Part shown: piece after piece, positions 1-8,599 of the stretch | How positions within the stretch are numbered: the first letter of the stretch is position 1 | Layout: the number at the start of each line of letters is the position of its first letter | From: a candidate division FCPU426 bacterium | GTDB taxonomy: Bacteria; Oederibacteriota; Muellerivitia; Muellerivitales; Muellerivitaceae | Length of the DNA: 64,000 bases | Assembly (NCBI GenBank): GCA_027452205.1 | Contig: DAIDGV010000007.1 | Location: forward strand, 1-64,000 | Direction of reading: 5' to 3' | Position numbers and translations under genes: made by a program | Notes under the pieces: generated by a model | Databases searched by the model: none | What the model was told of the DNA's origin: nothing | What the model saw: only the letters and a program-made list of their open reading frames with translations

Positions 1-297
1 CCCCGACCAAGAGCCGGCTCGGATCTTTGAAAACCGAGCGAAAGGGACCCATTGGGGGATGGGTGGAGCGGGGCTATTGTTTGACCGGACATTATCCCAA
101 ATCGGTGACGGATGGCGGTCTGAGTGGAGAAGGTCGAAAAAATCACTAAACGGAATATTTACGAGGGAATTAAGTGTGTAATTCCCCAAATTAAAGGGTT
201 CCGCATGGAAAAGAGGGTGAAGTTCCTGAACCGTTACGGTCAATTTACATGGTCGAAACAGCTAAATCTTAATCTTTAAGCGGAAAGGAGGACCGTC
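1..297. other. intergenic leader before PAP2 gene
   Basis: No gene is visible in this stretch. It holds a hairpin at 165-186 (arms GGGAATTA and TAATTCCC, loop AGTGTG) that matches the terminal motif of the dispersed repeats found elsewhere in the window, but the repeat's core is absent here. The AAAGGAGG ribosome-binding site for the next gene is at about 284-291. Confidence 0.6.
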
Positions 298-834
298 ATG
301 GTGCAAGTGATCATTCAACAAGTGACCCGTTGGGACGACCGTATGTTCACCCGCATCTTCGGGAACGTCAACCGTAAAACGTGGAAACACTTTTTCTACA
401 TTTTGTCCCGCAGCGCGGACAGTTACTCCTGCGCTTTGGTCGGTCTTCTTTGGGCCTGGGTCAACCCGTCCACTTTGCCCTACGTTCTGGCGGGCGTCAT
501 CGGCTTCGCCATCGAGCTGTCGCTTTATTACCTGGTCAAAAAGAACGTGAAGCGTCCCCGGCCTTTCCGCAAAATGGAAGGCATCTCCTGTTTGATCGTG
601 CCGCCGGACGAATTCAGCTTTCCCTCGGGCCACACCGGCGCCGCCTTTTTGATGGCCATGGTCATGTCGATGGCTTTTCCTATTCTCTGCGTACCGGCCT
701 TGATCTGGGCGGTTTTGGTCGGCTTTTCCCGTATCTACCTGGGTGTTCATTATCCCACCGATGTTCTGGCTGGCATGGCCCTGGGACTTTTTAGCGCGCA
801 GATCGGTCTGTGGGTCGTTCATATTATCCTTTGA
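298..834 (+). CDS. PAP2-family membrane phosphatase
   Basis: This 178-residue integral membrane protein belongs to the PAP2 (type 2 phosphatidic acid phosphatase) family, which removes phosphate from lipid phosphates such as undecaprenyl pyrophosphate or phosphatidate. All three family motifs are visible: KKNVKRPRP near residue 82, PSGHT near 111 with its catalytic His, and SRIYLGVHYPTD near 145, where the His attacks the phosphate. Several hydrophobic segments surround them. The ATG has AAAGGAGG 7 bases upstream. There is no signal peptide, and the length is normal for a compact bacterial PAP2. The substrate cannot be told from sequence. A second, unrelated-looking PAP2 protein is encoded at 12775. 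Confidence 0.92.
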   Translation: MVQVIIQQVTRWDDRMFTRIFGNVNRKTWKHFFYILSRSADSYSCALVGLLWAWVNPSTLPYVLAGVIGFAIELSLYYLVKKNVKRPRPFRKMEGISCLIVPPDEFSFPSGHTGAAFLMAMVMSMAFPILCVPALIWAVLVGFSRIYLGVHYPTDVLAGMALGLFSAQIGLWVVHIIL

Positions 835-842
835 GGTGGTTT

Positions 843-1055
843 GTGGCGAAAAAAGCGAAGCCTTCTGCGGCGCTGAGAACAAAGAATAAAAAAGCCAAGA
901 ACAAAAAAGAATCGGTTGAAAGATCCCCGGCCAGCCGTTTGGCGGGCGTCCTTTCTTTCCGTTGGTTGAAAAGGATGATCCACAGTAAGTTCCGATCCAT
1001 GGATCTTTTGGACCTCTGGATATTGAAAAGGAACTGGGTCAGCCCGCTTCAATAG
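843..1055 (+). CDS. small Lys-rich basic protein, hypothetical
   Basis: A 70-residue open frame starts at GTG, with GAGGTGG just upstream overlapping the PAP2 stop. The N-terminal third is rich in Lys and Ala (AKKAKPSAALRTKNKKAKNKK), followed by a more mixed half with Trp and Leu. The composition resembles small nucleic-acid-binding or histone-like tails, but no family is recognised. The tight spacing after the PAP2 gene suggests co-transcription. It may be a chance frame. Confidence 0.4.
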   Translation: MAKKAKPSAALRTKNKKAKNKKESVERSPASRLAGVLSFRWLKRMIHSKFRSMDLLDLWILKRNWVSPLQ

Positions 1056-1189
1056 GTCTACTGGCTTGTCTACCTCGCTGTCCTCCTTCTGAACGGTAAA
1101 AAAGCATGTTTTTAAACCCTTTTTTATGCAACTTTTCGAAGGGTTATCCCGTCTTATAAGCGTAGTTCAAAACACTGGGGAGAAAGAAT

Positions 1190-1522
1190 ATGAAAAAGTC
1201 ACTGTTAGTTTTGATCGCCTTGATGCTGCTGGGAACCACCGGTTTTTCCTTCGCTCAAGACGCGAACGGCAAGAACCCGAAGATGAGCCCGAAAGCCCGC
1301 TTGGCCCGTCAACACAAGCGCATCAAGAACGGCGTGAAGAGTGGCAAGATCAGCAAGGCCCAGCACAAGCAATTGGCCCAAGAAGGCAAAGATATCAACC
1401 AAGAGCGCAAAGCGGACTTGGCCAAGGACGGCGGTAAGTTGACGAAGTCCGATCGCAAGAACTTGGAATCCCAAGAGAACCTTCGTTCGGAGCAGATCCA
1501 TCAGGACAAGACAGGCAACTAA
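1190..1522 (+). CDS. small secreted helical protein (paralogue of 12173)
   Basis: This 110-residue exported protein has a clear signal peptide (residues 1-22, ending FSFAQ). The mature part is highly charged and predicted all-helical, with a pattern HKRIKNGVKSGKIS...GGKLTKSDRKNLE...SEQIHQDK. That pattern recurs in the protein at 12173, so the two form a local family. It resembles widespread small periplasmic proteins with RI-x-QG-x-x-SG-x-LT and DG-x-x-T-x-x-E/D segments, recalled from general knowledge. No enzyme motif or metal-binding Cys is present. GGGAGAAAG precedes the ATG and a strong terminator follows, so it is probably a single-gene unit. Function is unknown. Confidence 0.82.
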   Translation: MKKSLLVLIALMLLGTTGFSFAQDANGKNPKMSPKARLARQHKRIKNGVKSGKISKAQHKQLAQEGKDINQERKADLAKDGGKLTKSDRKNLESQENLRSEQIHQDKTGN

Positions 1523-1535
1523 GAGTTGAGCGTAG

Positions 1536-1568
1536 AAAAGGGGCGGGCTTCGGCCTCGCCCCTTTTTG
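1536..1568 (+). terminator. rho-independent terminator
   Basis: A GC-rich stem (AAAAGGGGCGGGC with its near-perfect complement around a TTCG loop) is followed by a run of T. It sits 14 bases after the stop of the small secreted protein. Confidence 0.85.
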
Positions 1569-2143
1569 TTTTAGGTTCGGTTGAAAAAGAAACGGTATTT
1601 GCTTAATAATAAGTCCACTTCAGGTCGAAAGGCAGCTCCTTTTGGTTTCCCGTTGGCCGCAAATTTTAAGCCGCTCTATTTTGGCGCTGGCCTTGACGTT
1701 GTTCTCCCTCAAGCCCAGCGTGACCACCCGGCTCGTGCCGCGGTTGTTGGATCATGTCCACCGGACTTTTTTAGCCCACACCACGATGGCTAAAATGCCA
1801 ACCCAGACCGGCCCAAAGGCGACTTGGCGTTCTTCTTTTCAGCGCGACGATGACCGCATGCGGATCGCCCCGGCGGTTTCCGTGGCCAAAGTCTGTCCGA
1901 TCCCTAAAATCCAAGTTGTGTGTGTTGTTACCAGTGGTCCTTGTAAAATACGAGTTTTTCCCCCGCTTAACACTGTCGTCCTTCGTATCTGATCCTTCTT
2001 CCACAATTTAGGCCAGTGCACCGGGTTTCCGGCGTCGCTGGTTCCGGCGAAAGGCCTTTTAGGCCATCGTCTGTTTTTTTGGTTTTCAATATCCCAAAAT
2101 GTGGAAGCCCACCCGCAGGGTTGGGCAATGAAGGAGTTTTAGA
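1569..2143. other. 575-bp gap, no convincing gene
   Basis: Open frames exist on both strands here, but they lack ribosome-binding sites, start at TTG or deep inside, and have odd composition (Arg/Pro/Thr/His-rich). No repeat core is present. The region must hold the promoter of the efflux operon. In particular, no membrane-fusion (adaptor) gene or recognisable remnant of one was found. Confidence 0.6.
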
Positions 2144-5100
2144 ATGAAACGCAAAGTCGCGCCGAAGTTAGAAATAGCGCAGAAGGTATCCCGCGTTGGT
2201 TTGGTCCAGTTGGCCATGCGGCGGCCCATTACCATGATGGTGTTGTGTTTGGCCATTGTGCTGGGGTCGGTCGCCTGTTTGACCAACATGCAGTTTGACA
2301 TTTTTCCCGACCTGGGCACGCCCCAAATTTACGTGGTCGAACCCTATGGGGGTCTCAGCCCCTCGCAGGTCGAAAGCTTTTTGACCTATAACTTCGAGAG
2401 CCAGTTCTTTTACGTGAACGGCATCCAGCATATCGAGTCCAAAAGTATCGCCCAAACCGCCTTGATCAAGCTGGTCTTTTACCCGGGCACCAACATGGCC
2501 TCGGCCATGGCGGAGGTTGTGGCTTATTCCAGCCGTGCGCTCAAGAACATGCCGGCGGGCACCTTGCCGCCGCTCATCCTGCGTTTTGACAGCGGTTCCT
2601 TACCGGTGGGGGATTTGGTCTTTTCCAGTCCGAACCGCGGATTGGGGGATATCGAAGATTACGCCCTCAACTATGTGCGGCCCCTTTTGGCCACCTTGCC
2701 GGGTATTTTGGCGCCAAATCCCTTCGGTTCCTCCCCCCGCACCATCGTCCTGAATGTCGATCCCAAGAAACTCAGCCTCTATAACTTATCGCCCGAGGAT
2801 GTGGCGACGGCCTTGGCTAAGTCCAATCAAATCGTTCCTGCTGGTAATTTGAACATCGGCACCCAATATCCCTTGGTGCCTATGAATTCCATCGTGGAAA
2901 AGATCGATCAACTTTTGACGGTGCCTATCCGGGTAGGGACTTACCCCACGGTTTTCATGAAAGATATCGGAACTGTCACGGATGGCACGGATATTCAAGT
3001 GGGCTACGCATTGCTTAACGGCCACCGGACCATCTATTTGCCGGTCACGAAACATTCGGATGCTTCCACTTTGACGGTCGTCAACGAGGTGAAGAACAGC
3101 ATTCCCTTGTTCAAGAGCGTCCTACCGAATGACATTGACGTCAAATATGAATTCGACCAGTCGGGAACGGTCAAGAATTCCATCAGTTCCTTAGCGACCG
3201 AAGGCATTATCGGCGCCCTTTTGACCGGGCTGATGGTGCTTCTTTTCCTGAACGATTGGCGCAGCGCGCTCATCGTAGTCATCAATATTCCCCTGGCGGT
3301 CATGGGGGCCATTATCAGCCTCAAAACGGCCGGACAGACCATCAACATCATGACTTTGGGCGGCTTGGCCCTTGCTATCGGTATTCTTGTGGATGAAAGT
3401 ACCATCACCATCGAGAACATCCACGTGCGGTTGGAAAAAGGCGAGGATCTGGCGACGGGTTCCATCCATGGGACCAGCGAGATTTTTTCTCCGGCCCTTT
3501 TAACCATGCTTTGTATCCTGGCGGTATTCATCCCGGCCTTCTTCATGGGTGGTATGGCTAAGGCTCTTTTTATTCCCTTGACCCTGGCGGTTGGATTCTC
3601 GATCATTTGGGCATTTTTCCTTTCCATGACGGTGGTCCCCATTTTGGCCACCTGGATCATGAAAAAGGATCACGGTCATTCCAAGGAGAAAAAGACTTCG
3701 GGTGAGCCGTTCCTGGAGAAGTTGAAACGCTTTCATGGCCATGGGTTGGAATATATCTATAAAAACCGGGTTTTGTTCCTGACCGCGTATGGGGTCGGGG
3801 CCCTGGTCATTATTTTGGGCCTAGGGACCTTGATCGGCCGCGAGATATTCCCTCAGGTTGAAAGTCATGAACTGGCCTTGCGTATCCGAGCCCAGACGGG
3901 AAGCTCCATCGATGAAACCGAAAAGGATGTTTTGAAGGTCATCGACCTGATCAAACAGACCGCCGGTCCTGACAATGTGGAAACCACCCTTGGCTATGTG
4001 GGTACTCAGCCAACTCAATACGCCATCAATTCCATTTTTCTTTGGACCTCAGGGCCTCAAGAAGCGGTACTGGAAGTGGCCTTGAACAAGGAAATGAAGA
4101 TGTCTTCGGCGGAGTTGCGCGAAAAATTGAGGCCGATCTTTCAGCAACAACTACCGGATACCGAGGTCACCTTCGAGGCCAGCGGTATGGTGGACAAGGT
4201 GATGAGTGAAGGCTCGCCAAAGCCCATTGAGGTGACATTGAGCGGACACGACCTGGAAAAGAACCGGGATGTGGCTGCCCAAGTCAAAAAGGTCCTAGAA
4301 GGCATTCCGGGTCTGCGGGATGTGGGCTACGGCCAGCCCGTGGATTATCCGGCCATTCAGGTCCAGGTGGATCGGCAAAAGGCGGGTCTCAGGGGTGTGC
4401 AGGTGGAGGATATCGGCAGATCCATCATTCCGGTCACTTCTTCCAGCCGTTTCTCCTTGCTGAACTTCTGGGAAGATACCCGAAGCGGTATCAATTACCA
4501 GGTGCAGGTCCAGGTACCGCAGAATATGGTCACGTCGGTAGACCAGTTCAAAAGAGTTCCCATCTCCATCAATGGAGGGTCCTTGCCTTTGGATAATTTC
4601 GCCACCGTTGAGTCCTCCAAAACCGTGGCGGAATACGACCGTTACAATATGCTTCGCATGGCCACGGTGACCGCCAATCTGGAAGGGATCGATCTGGGGC
4701 ATGCGGCCCAAAAGATCCAGAAAGCCCTGGCTTCGATAAAGGCGGCACTGCCCCGGGGAACTCAGATGTTGGTCAGGGGTCAGGTATCCACTCTGGATAC
4801 GATGATCGGCGGTTTGTCCGCAGGTCTTCTTTTCGCCATCGTCGTTATCTTGCTCCTCCTGGCGGGAAGCTTTGAGTCCTTTCCCATTGCCTTCATCGTC
4901 ATCTCCAACGTGCCGGCGGTGCTGGCGGGTTCGCTGATCGTCCTCTTTTTCACGGGGTCGACCCTGAACATCGAGTCCTTCATGGGAACCATCATGGCCG
5001 TGGGGGTATCGGTCTCCAACTCCATCCTGTTGGTCACCTTCGCGGACCTGACGCGCCGTGGGGGCCACCATTCTTGGTCCGCGGCGGTCTATGGCGCTCA

Positions 5101-5359
5101 AAGCCGTTTAAGACCGGTGCTGATGACGGCCATTGCCATGGTGGTGGGGATGATCCCAATGGCCTTGGGCCTGTCCGAAAGCGGCCAACAAACCGCGCCC
5201 CTGGCCCGGGCGGTCATCGGGGGTTTGACGGGATCGACCATCACCACGTTGCTTATCATGCCGGTCATCTATGCCATCGTTCATCATGACAAACCGGCGC
5301 ATACGGCTTCCCTGGATCCGATCGACCCGCATAGCGCGTTTTACGGTGATAAAAAATGA
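2144..5359 (+). CDS. RND efflux permease, copy 1
   Basis: This 1071-residue inner-membrane proton antiporter belongs to the RND superfamily (AcrB/MdtB-like), which exports drugs, metals or lipids through a TolC-type channel. The layout is classical: TM1 near residue 25 (AMRRPITMMVLCLAIVLG), a large periplasmic loop, TM2-6 around 345-500, a second repeat with TM7 near 545, and TM8-12 near 880-1040. The TM4 proton-relay segment reads LAIGILVDESTITIENI. D417 is kept, but the second acidic residue is Glu418, where AcrB has Asp. The AcrB TM10 Lys is not kept (VTFADLTRR), although the downstream RLRP Arg is. GAAGGAG precedes the ATG. A near-identical permease follows 33 bases downstream, an arrangement like mdtB-mdtC, but without the mdtA-type adaptor. 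Substrate unknown. Confidence 0.95.
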   Translation: MKRKVAPKLEIAQKVSRVGLVQLAMRRPITMMVLCLAIVLGSVACLTNMQFDIFPDLGTPQIYVVEPYGGLSPSQVESFLTYNFESQFFYVNGIQHIESKSIAQTALIKLVFYPGTNMASAMAEVVAYSSRALKNMPAGTLPPLILRFDSGSLPVGDLVFSSPNRGLGDIEDYALNYVRPLLATLPGILAPNPFGSSPRTIVLNVDPKKLSLYNLSPEDVATALAKSNQIVPAGNLNIGTQYPLVPMNSIVEKIDQLLTVPIRVGTYPTVFMKDIGTVTDGTDIQVGYALLNGHRTIYLPVTKHSDASTLTVVNEVKNSIPLFKSVLPNDIDVKYEFDQSGTVKNSISSLATEGIIGALLTGLMVLLFLNDWRSALIVVINIPLAVMGAIISLKTAGQTINIMTLGGLALAIGILVDESTITIENIHVRLEKGEDLATGSIHGTSEIFSPALLTMLCILAVFIPAFFMGGMAKALFIPLTLAVGFSIIWAFFLSMTVVPILATWIMKKDHGHSKEKKTSGEPFLEKLKRFHGHGLEYIYKNRVLFLTAYGVGALVIILGLGTLIGREIFPQVESHELALRIRAQTGSSIDETEKDVLKVIDLIKQTAGPDNVETTLGYVGTQPTQYAINSIFLWTSGPQEAVLEVALNKEMKMSSAELREKLRPIFQQQLPDTEVTFEASGMVDKVMSEGSPKPIEVTLSGHDLEKNRDVAAQVKKVLEGIPGLRDVGYGQPVDYPAIQVQVDRQKAGLRGVQVEDIGRSIIPVTSSSRFSLLNFWEDTRSGINYQVQVQVPQNMVTSVDQFKRVPISINGGSLPLDNFATVESSKTVAEYDRYNMLRMATVTANLEGIDLGHAAQKIQKALASIKAALPRGTQMLVRGQVSTLDTMIGGLSAGLLFAIVVILLLLAGSFESFPIAFIVISNVPAVLAGSLIVLFFTGSTLNIESFMGTIMAVGVSVSNSILLVTFADLTRRGGHHSWSAAVYGAQSRLRPVLMTAIAMVVGMIPMALGLSESGQQTAPLARAVIGGLTGSTITTLLIMPVIYAIVHHDKPAHTASLDPIDPHSAFYGDKK

Positions 5360-5392
5360 CGGGTTCTTTTCCAGTTGATGGGGAGGTAACCA

Positions 5393-8300
5393 ATGAAAGA
5401 AGTTGAACGACTTAAACGAAAATTGATCGATCGGATCCTGCGGGTCTGGATGGTCCGCATGGCCATGCGGCGCCCCATCACCATTATGGTGCTGTGCGTG
5501 GCAATCGCTATAGGAGCGGTGTCGGCGCTTTTCGACATGCAATTCGACATTTTCCCCAATTTGGGAACGCCACAAATTTACGTGGTCGAGCCTTATGGGG
5601 GAATGGATCCGAAGCAGATGGAGAGTTTCATTGCTTATAATTTTGAGAAGCAATTTTCCTATGTGAACGGCATCCAGCATATCGAGTCCAAAAGTATCGG
5701 GGAAACGACGCTGCTCAAATTGCAGTTCTATCCCGATACCAATATGTCCTCGGCAATGGGCGAGGTGGTCGCCCGGTCGACAAGGGCGCTCAAGAACATG
5801 CCGCCAGGTACTTTGCCGCCGCTGATCCTGCGTTTTGACAGCGGCAATTTACCCGTGGGCGACCTGGTCTTTTCCAGCGATACCCGCAGTTTGGGAGAGA
5901 TCGAGGATTACGCCCTCAATTACGTGCGACCGCTGGTGGCGACATTGCCCGGGCTTTTGGTCTCGGATTCCTTCGGTTCCAGTCCCCGGGCCATCGTCAT
6001 CCGTGTGAATCCGAAGAAACTGCGTTCTTTCAACCTATCCCCCCAGGATGTGGTGAACGCCTTAGCGAAGACCAACCAGATCGAACCTTCGGGACATCTC
6101 AAGATAGGCAACTTCTATCCGGCGGTTCCGATCAATTCCATCGTTTCGAATATCGATGAGCTTTTAAAGGTGCCTATCCATGTGGGGACCTATCCCACGG
6201 TCTTTTTGGGGGATATTGCCACGGTCCGGGACGCGACGGACATCCCGGTGGGTTATGCCCTTTTGAACGGCCACCGGACGATATACCTGCCCGTCATTAA
6301 ACGGTCCGATTCCTCGACTTTGACGGTGGTCCGTGAAGTGAAAGACCACATGACACTTTTCCAGAATGTTCTGCCCGACGATATCAAGGTCAGTTACCAA
6401 TTTGACCAGTCGGGTGTGGTAAAGGACTCCATCAAATCCCTTTCCTTCGAAGGGATCGTGGGAGCCCTTCTAACGGGACTGATGGTTCTTTTGTTCCTGA
6501 GGGATTGGAAGAGCGCATTGATCGTCATTATCAACATTCCTTTGGCGATCATGGGGGCGATCGTCAGTTTGAAAGTCGCCCATCAAACGATCAATATCAT
6601 GACGCTAGGTGGACTGGCTTTGGCCATCGGTATCCTGGTGGATGAGAGCACGATCACTATCGAGAATATCCATGTTCGCCTGGAAAAGGGGGAGAGCTTG
6701 GCCGCCGCGGCGCTCAACGGCGCCAGCGAGATCTTCAGCCCGGCGTTACTGACGATGCTTTGCATTTTGTCGGTCTTCATTCCCGCCTTTTTTATGGGGG
6801 GGATGGCCAAGGCGCTCTTCGTTCCTTTGACCTTAGCGGTTGGTTTTTCGATCATATGGGCGTTCTTCCTATCCATGACGCTGGTGCCGATCTTGGCGAC
6901 CTGGCTCTTGAAAAAGGAAAAACACCACGCGAAGAAAGGCGGAACCTTCCTGGACCGAATGAAGGGGGTCCATCTCAGGATCTTGACCCTGGTCTACAAC
7001 CGTCACCGGCTTTTTTTATCGCTCTATGCCGTGCTGGCGGTCTCCCTGGTGACTTTTTTGGGCACTCACATCGGCCGGGAGATATTCCCGCGGGTCGAAA
7101 GTCATGAACTTCAACTTCGGATCAAAGCCCCGGCGGGGACCTATATCGACCAAACCGAGCAGATCCTGCTGAAGGTGATCGACCTTATCAAGCAAACCGC
7201 CGGGCCGGATAGCGTTTCGGCAACCCTGGCTTATGTGGGTACCCAGCCTACCCAATATGCCATCAATACGATCTTCTTGTGGACCGCCGGGCCCCAGGAA
7301 GCGGTGTTGCAGGTGGCGTTCAAAAAGGATTCCTCGGTTTCCACGGCGGACTTGAAAGAAAAACTGAGGGCGGTTTTCAAAAAAGAGTTGCCCGACGTGG
7401 ATGTGTCCTTTGAGGTCAGTGGTATGGTGGACAAGGTCATGAGTTCGGGCGCTCCGACGGAGATCGACATCGACGTGAACGGCCAGGACCTGGACCAAGA
7501 CCGTCAAGTGGCGGCCCAGATCAAACAGGCTTTGGCCGCTTTGCCCGCCGCACGGGATGTTCAATACGGACAGCCCTTGGAGTATCCCACCCTGGATGTG
7601 AACGTGGACCGAAAACAAGCCGGCCTGCGAGGGGTGCATATCACCGATGTGGGGAAAGCGCTGGTTCCGGTCACCTCTTCCAGCCGTTTTACCCTGCCTA
7701 ATTATTGGGAAGATCCCAAGGATGGGGTGAATTATCAGGTGCAGGTCGAGGTGCCTTCCAAGGACATCAAGACCATCGAGGACCTCAAACGGGTGCCGAT
7801 CCCGGTCAATGAAGGGGCCATTCCGCTGGAGGTTTTCGCCCAAGTGAAAGAGGGGACCGAAGTGGCCGAGTATGACCGCTATAACTTGGCCCGGATGGCC
7901 TCGGTCACGGGCAATCTTTTCGGTTTGGACCTAGGTCATTCCATCGGCGCCATCGACCGGATACTGGAGACGGTCCGAAAGACCATGCCGAAGAGCGTTC
8001 AGATCAACGTCCGAGGACAGATCGAGGTGCTTCAACAGATGACCAATGGGCTTATCGCGGGATTGGTTTTCGCGGTGGTGGTCATGTTGTTGCTGCTTTC
8101 GGGCACTTTTGAATCGGTCCCGATCGCTTTGATCGTCATTTCCAACGTACCGGCGGTCCTGTCCGGCTCCTTGGCCGCCCTTTACTTGACCGGGTCGACC
8201 CTGAACATCGAGTCCTTCATGGGAACCATCATGGCGGTGGGGGTATCGGTCTCGAACTCCATCCTTTTGGTCACTTTCGCGGACCTGACCCGCCGGTCGG

Positions 8301-8599
8301 GAAAACATTCCTGGGAAGCGGCGATCTATGGCGCCCAAAGCCGCTTGCGGCCGGTGTTGATGACGGCAATCGCCATGGTCGTGGGAATGATCCCCATGGC
8401 TTCCGGGTTGAGCGATAGCGGACAACAGACCGCGCCGCTGGCCCGGGCGGTCATCGGGGGATTGACGGGATCGACCATCACCACTTTGCTCATCATGCCG
8501 GTCATTTACGCGATCGCGCATAAGAATAAACCGACTTATACAGCTTCGCTGGATCCGCAAGATCCGCATAGCGCCAATTTTGAGGAGAAAGAATCATGA
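5393..8599 (+). CDS. RND efflux permease, copy 2
   Basis: A 1068-residue paralogue of the preceding permease, co-linear over its whole length. Long stretches are identical, notably around the TM4 motif (D417/E418 at the same residue numbers) and the C-terminal SLDPxDPHSA tail. GGGAGG lies 6 bases before the ATG. Two adjacent RND permeases that share one channel are known to form heterotrimers in MdtBC; a similar heteromer is possible here but is inferred. Divergence is concentrated in the periplasmic porter region and the loop after TM6 (KKEKHHAKKGG against KKDHGHSKEKK), consistent with an old tandem duplication. Its stop codon overlaps the start of the outer-membrane channel gene (ATGA). Confidence 0.95.
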   Translation: MKEVERLKRKLIDRILRVWMVRMAMRRPITIMVLCVAIAIGAVSALFDMQFDIFPNLGTPQIYVVEPYGGMDPKQMESFIAYNFEKQFSYVNGIQHIESKSIGETTLLKLQFYPDTNMSSAMGEVVARSTRALKNMPPGTLPPLILRFDSGNLPVGDLVFSSDTRSLGEIEDYALNYVRPLVATLPGLLVSDSFGSSPRAIVIRVNPKKLRSFNLSPQDVVNALAKTNQIEPSGHLKIGNFYPAVPINSIVSNIDELLKVPIHVGTYPTVFLGDIATVRDATDIPVGYALLNGHRTIYLPVIKRSDSSTLTVVREVKDHMTLFQNVLPDDIKVSYQFDQSGVVKDSIKSLSFEGIVGALLTGLMVLLFLRDWKSALIVIINIPLAIMGAIVSLKVAHQTINIMTLGGLALAIGILVDESTITIENIHVRLEKGESLAAAALNGASEIFSPALLTMLCILSVFIPAFFMGGMAKALFVPLTLAVGFSIIWAFFLSMTLVPILATWLLKKEKHHAKKGGTFLDRMKGVHLRILTLVYNRHRLFLSLYAVLAVSLVTFLGTHIGREIFPRVESHELQLRIKAPAGTYIDQTEQILLKVIDLIKQTAGPDSVSATLAYVGTQPTQYAINTIFLWTAGPQEAVLQVAFKKDSSVSTADLKEKLRAVFKKELPDVDVSFEVSGMVDKVMSSGAPTEIDIDVNGQDLDQDRQVAAQIKQALAALPAARDVQYGQPLEYPTLDVNVDRKQAGLRGVHITDVGKALVPVTSSSRFTLPNYWEDPKDGVNYQVQVEVPSKDIKTIEDLKRVPIPVNEGAIPLEVFAQVKEGTEVAEYDRYNLARMASVTGNLFGLDLGHSIGAIDRILETVRKTMPKSVQINVRGQIEVLQQMTNGLIAGLVFAVVVMLLLLSGTFESVPIALIVISNVPAVLSGSLAALYLTGSTLNIESFMGTIMAVGVSVSNSILLVTFADLTRRSGKHSWEAAIYGAQSRLRPVLMTAIAMVVGMIPMASGLSDSGQQTAPLARAVIGGLTGSTITTLLIMPVIYAIAHKNKPTYTASLDPQDPHSANFEEKES

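Noticed and set aside
262-882. Long open frame on the minus strand across the PAP2 gene
   Set aside because: Antisense shadow of a clear PAP2 gene with all motifs; His/Asp/Gly-rich composition typical of reverse frames.
1642-1992. Open frame of 116 codons starting at TTG
   Set aside because: No ribosome-binding site, TTG start, odd composition and competing frames on the other strand; no family resemblance.
4295-5101. Large minus-strand frame inside the first RND permease
   Set aside because: Reverse-frame shadow; the second permease shows similar shadows at the same place.
7016-7843. Large minus-strand frame inside the second RND permease
   Set aside because: Same explanation; no ribosome site, no domain.
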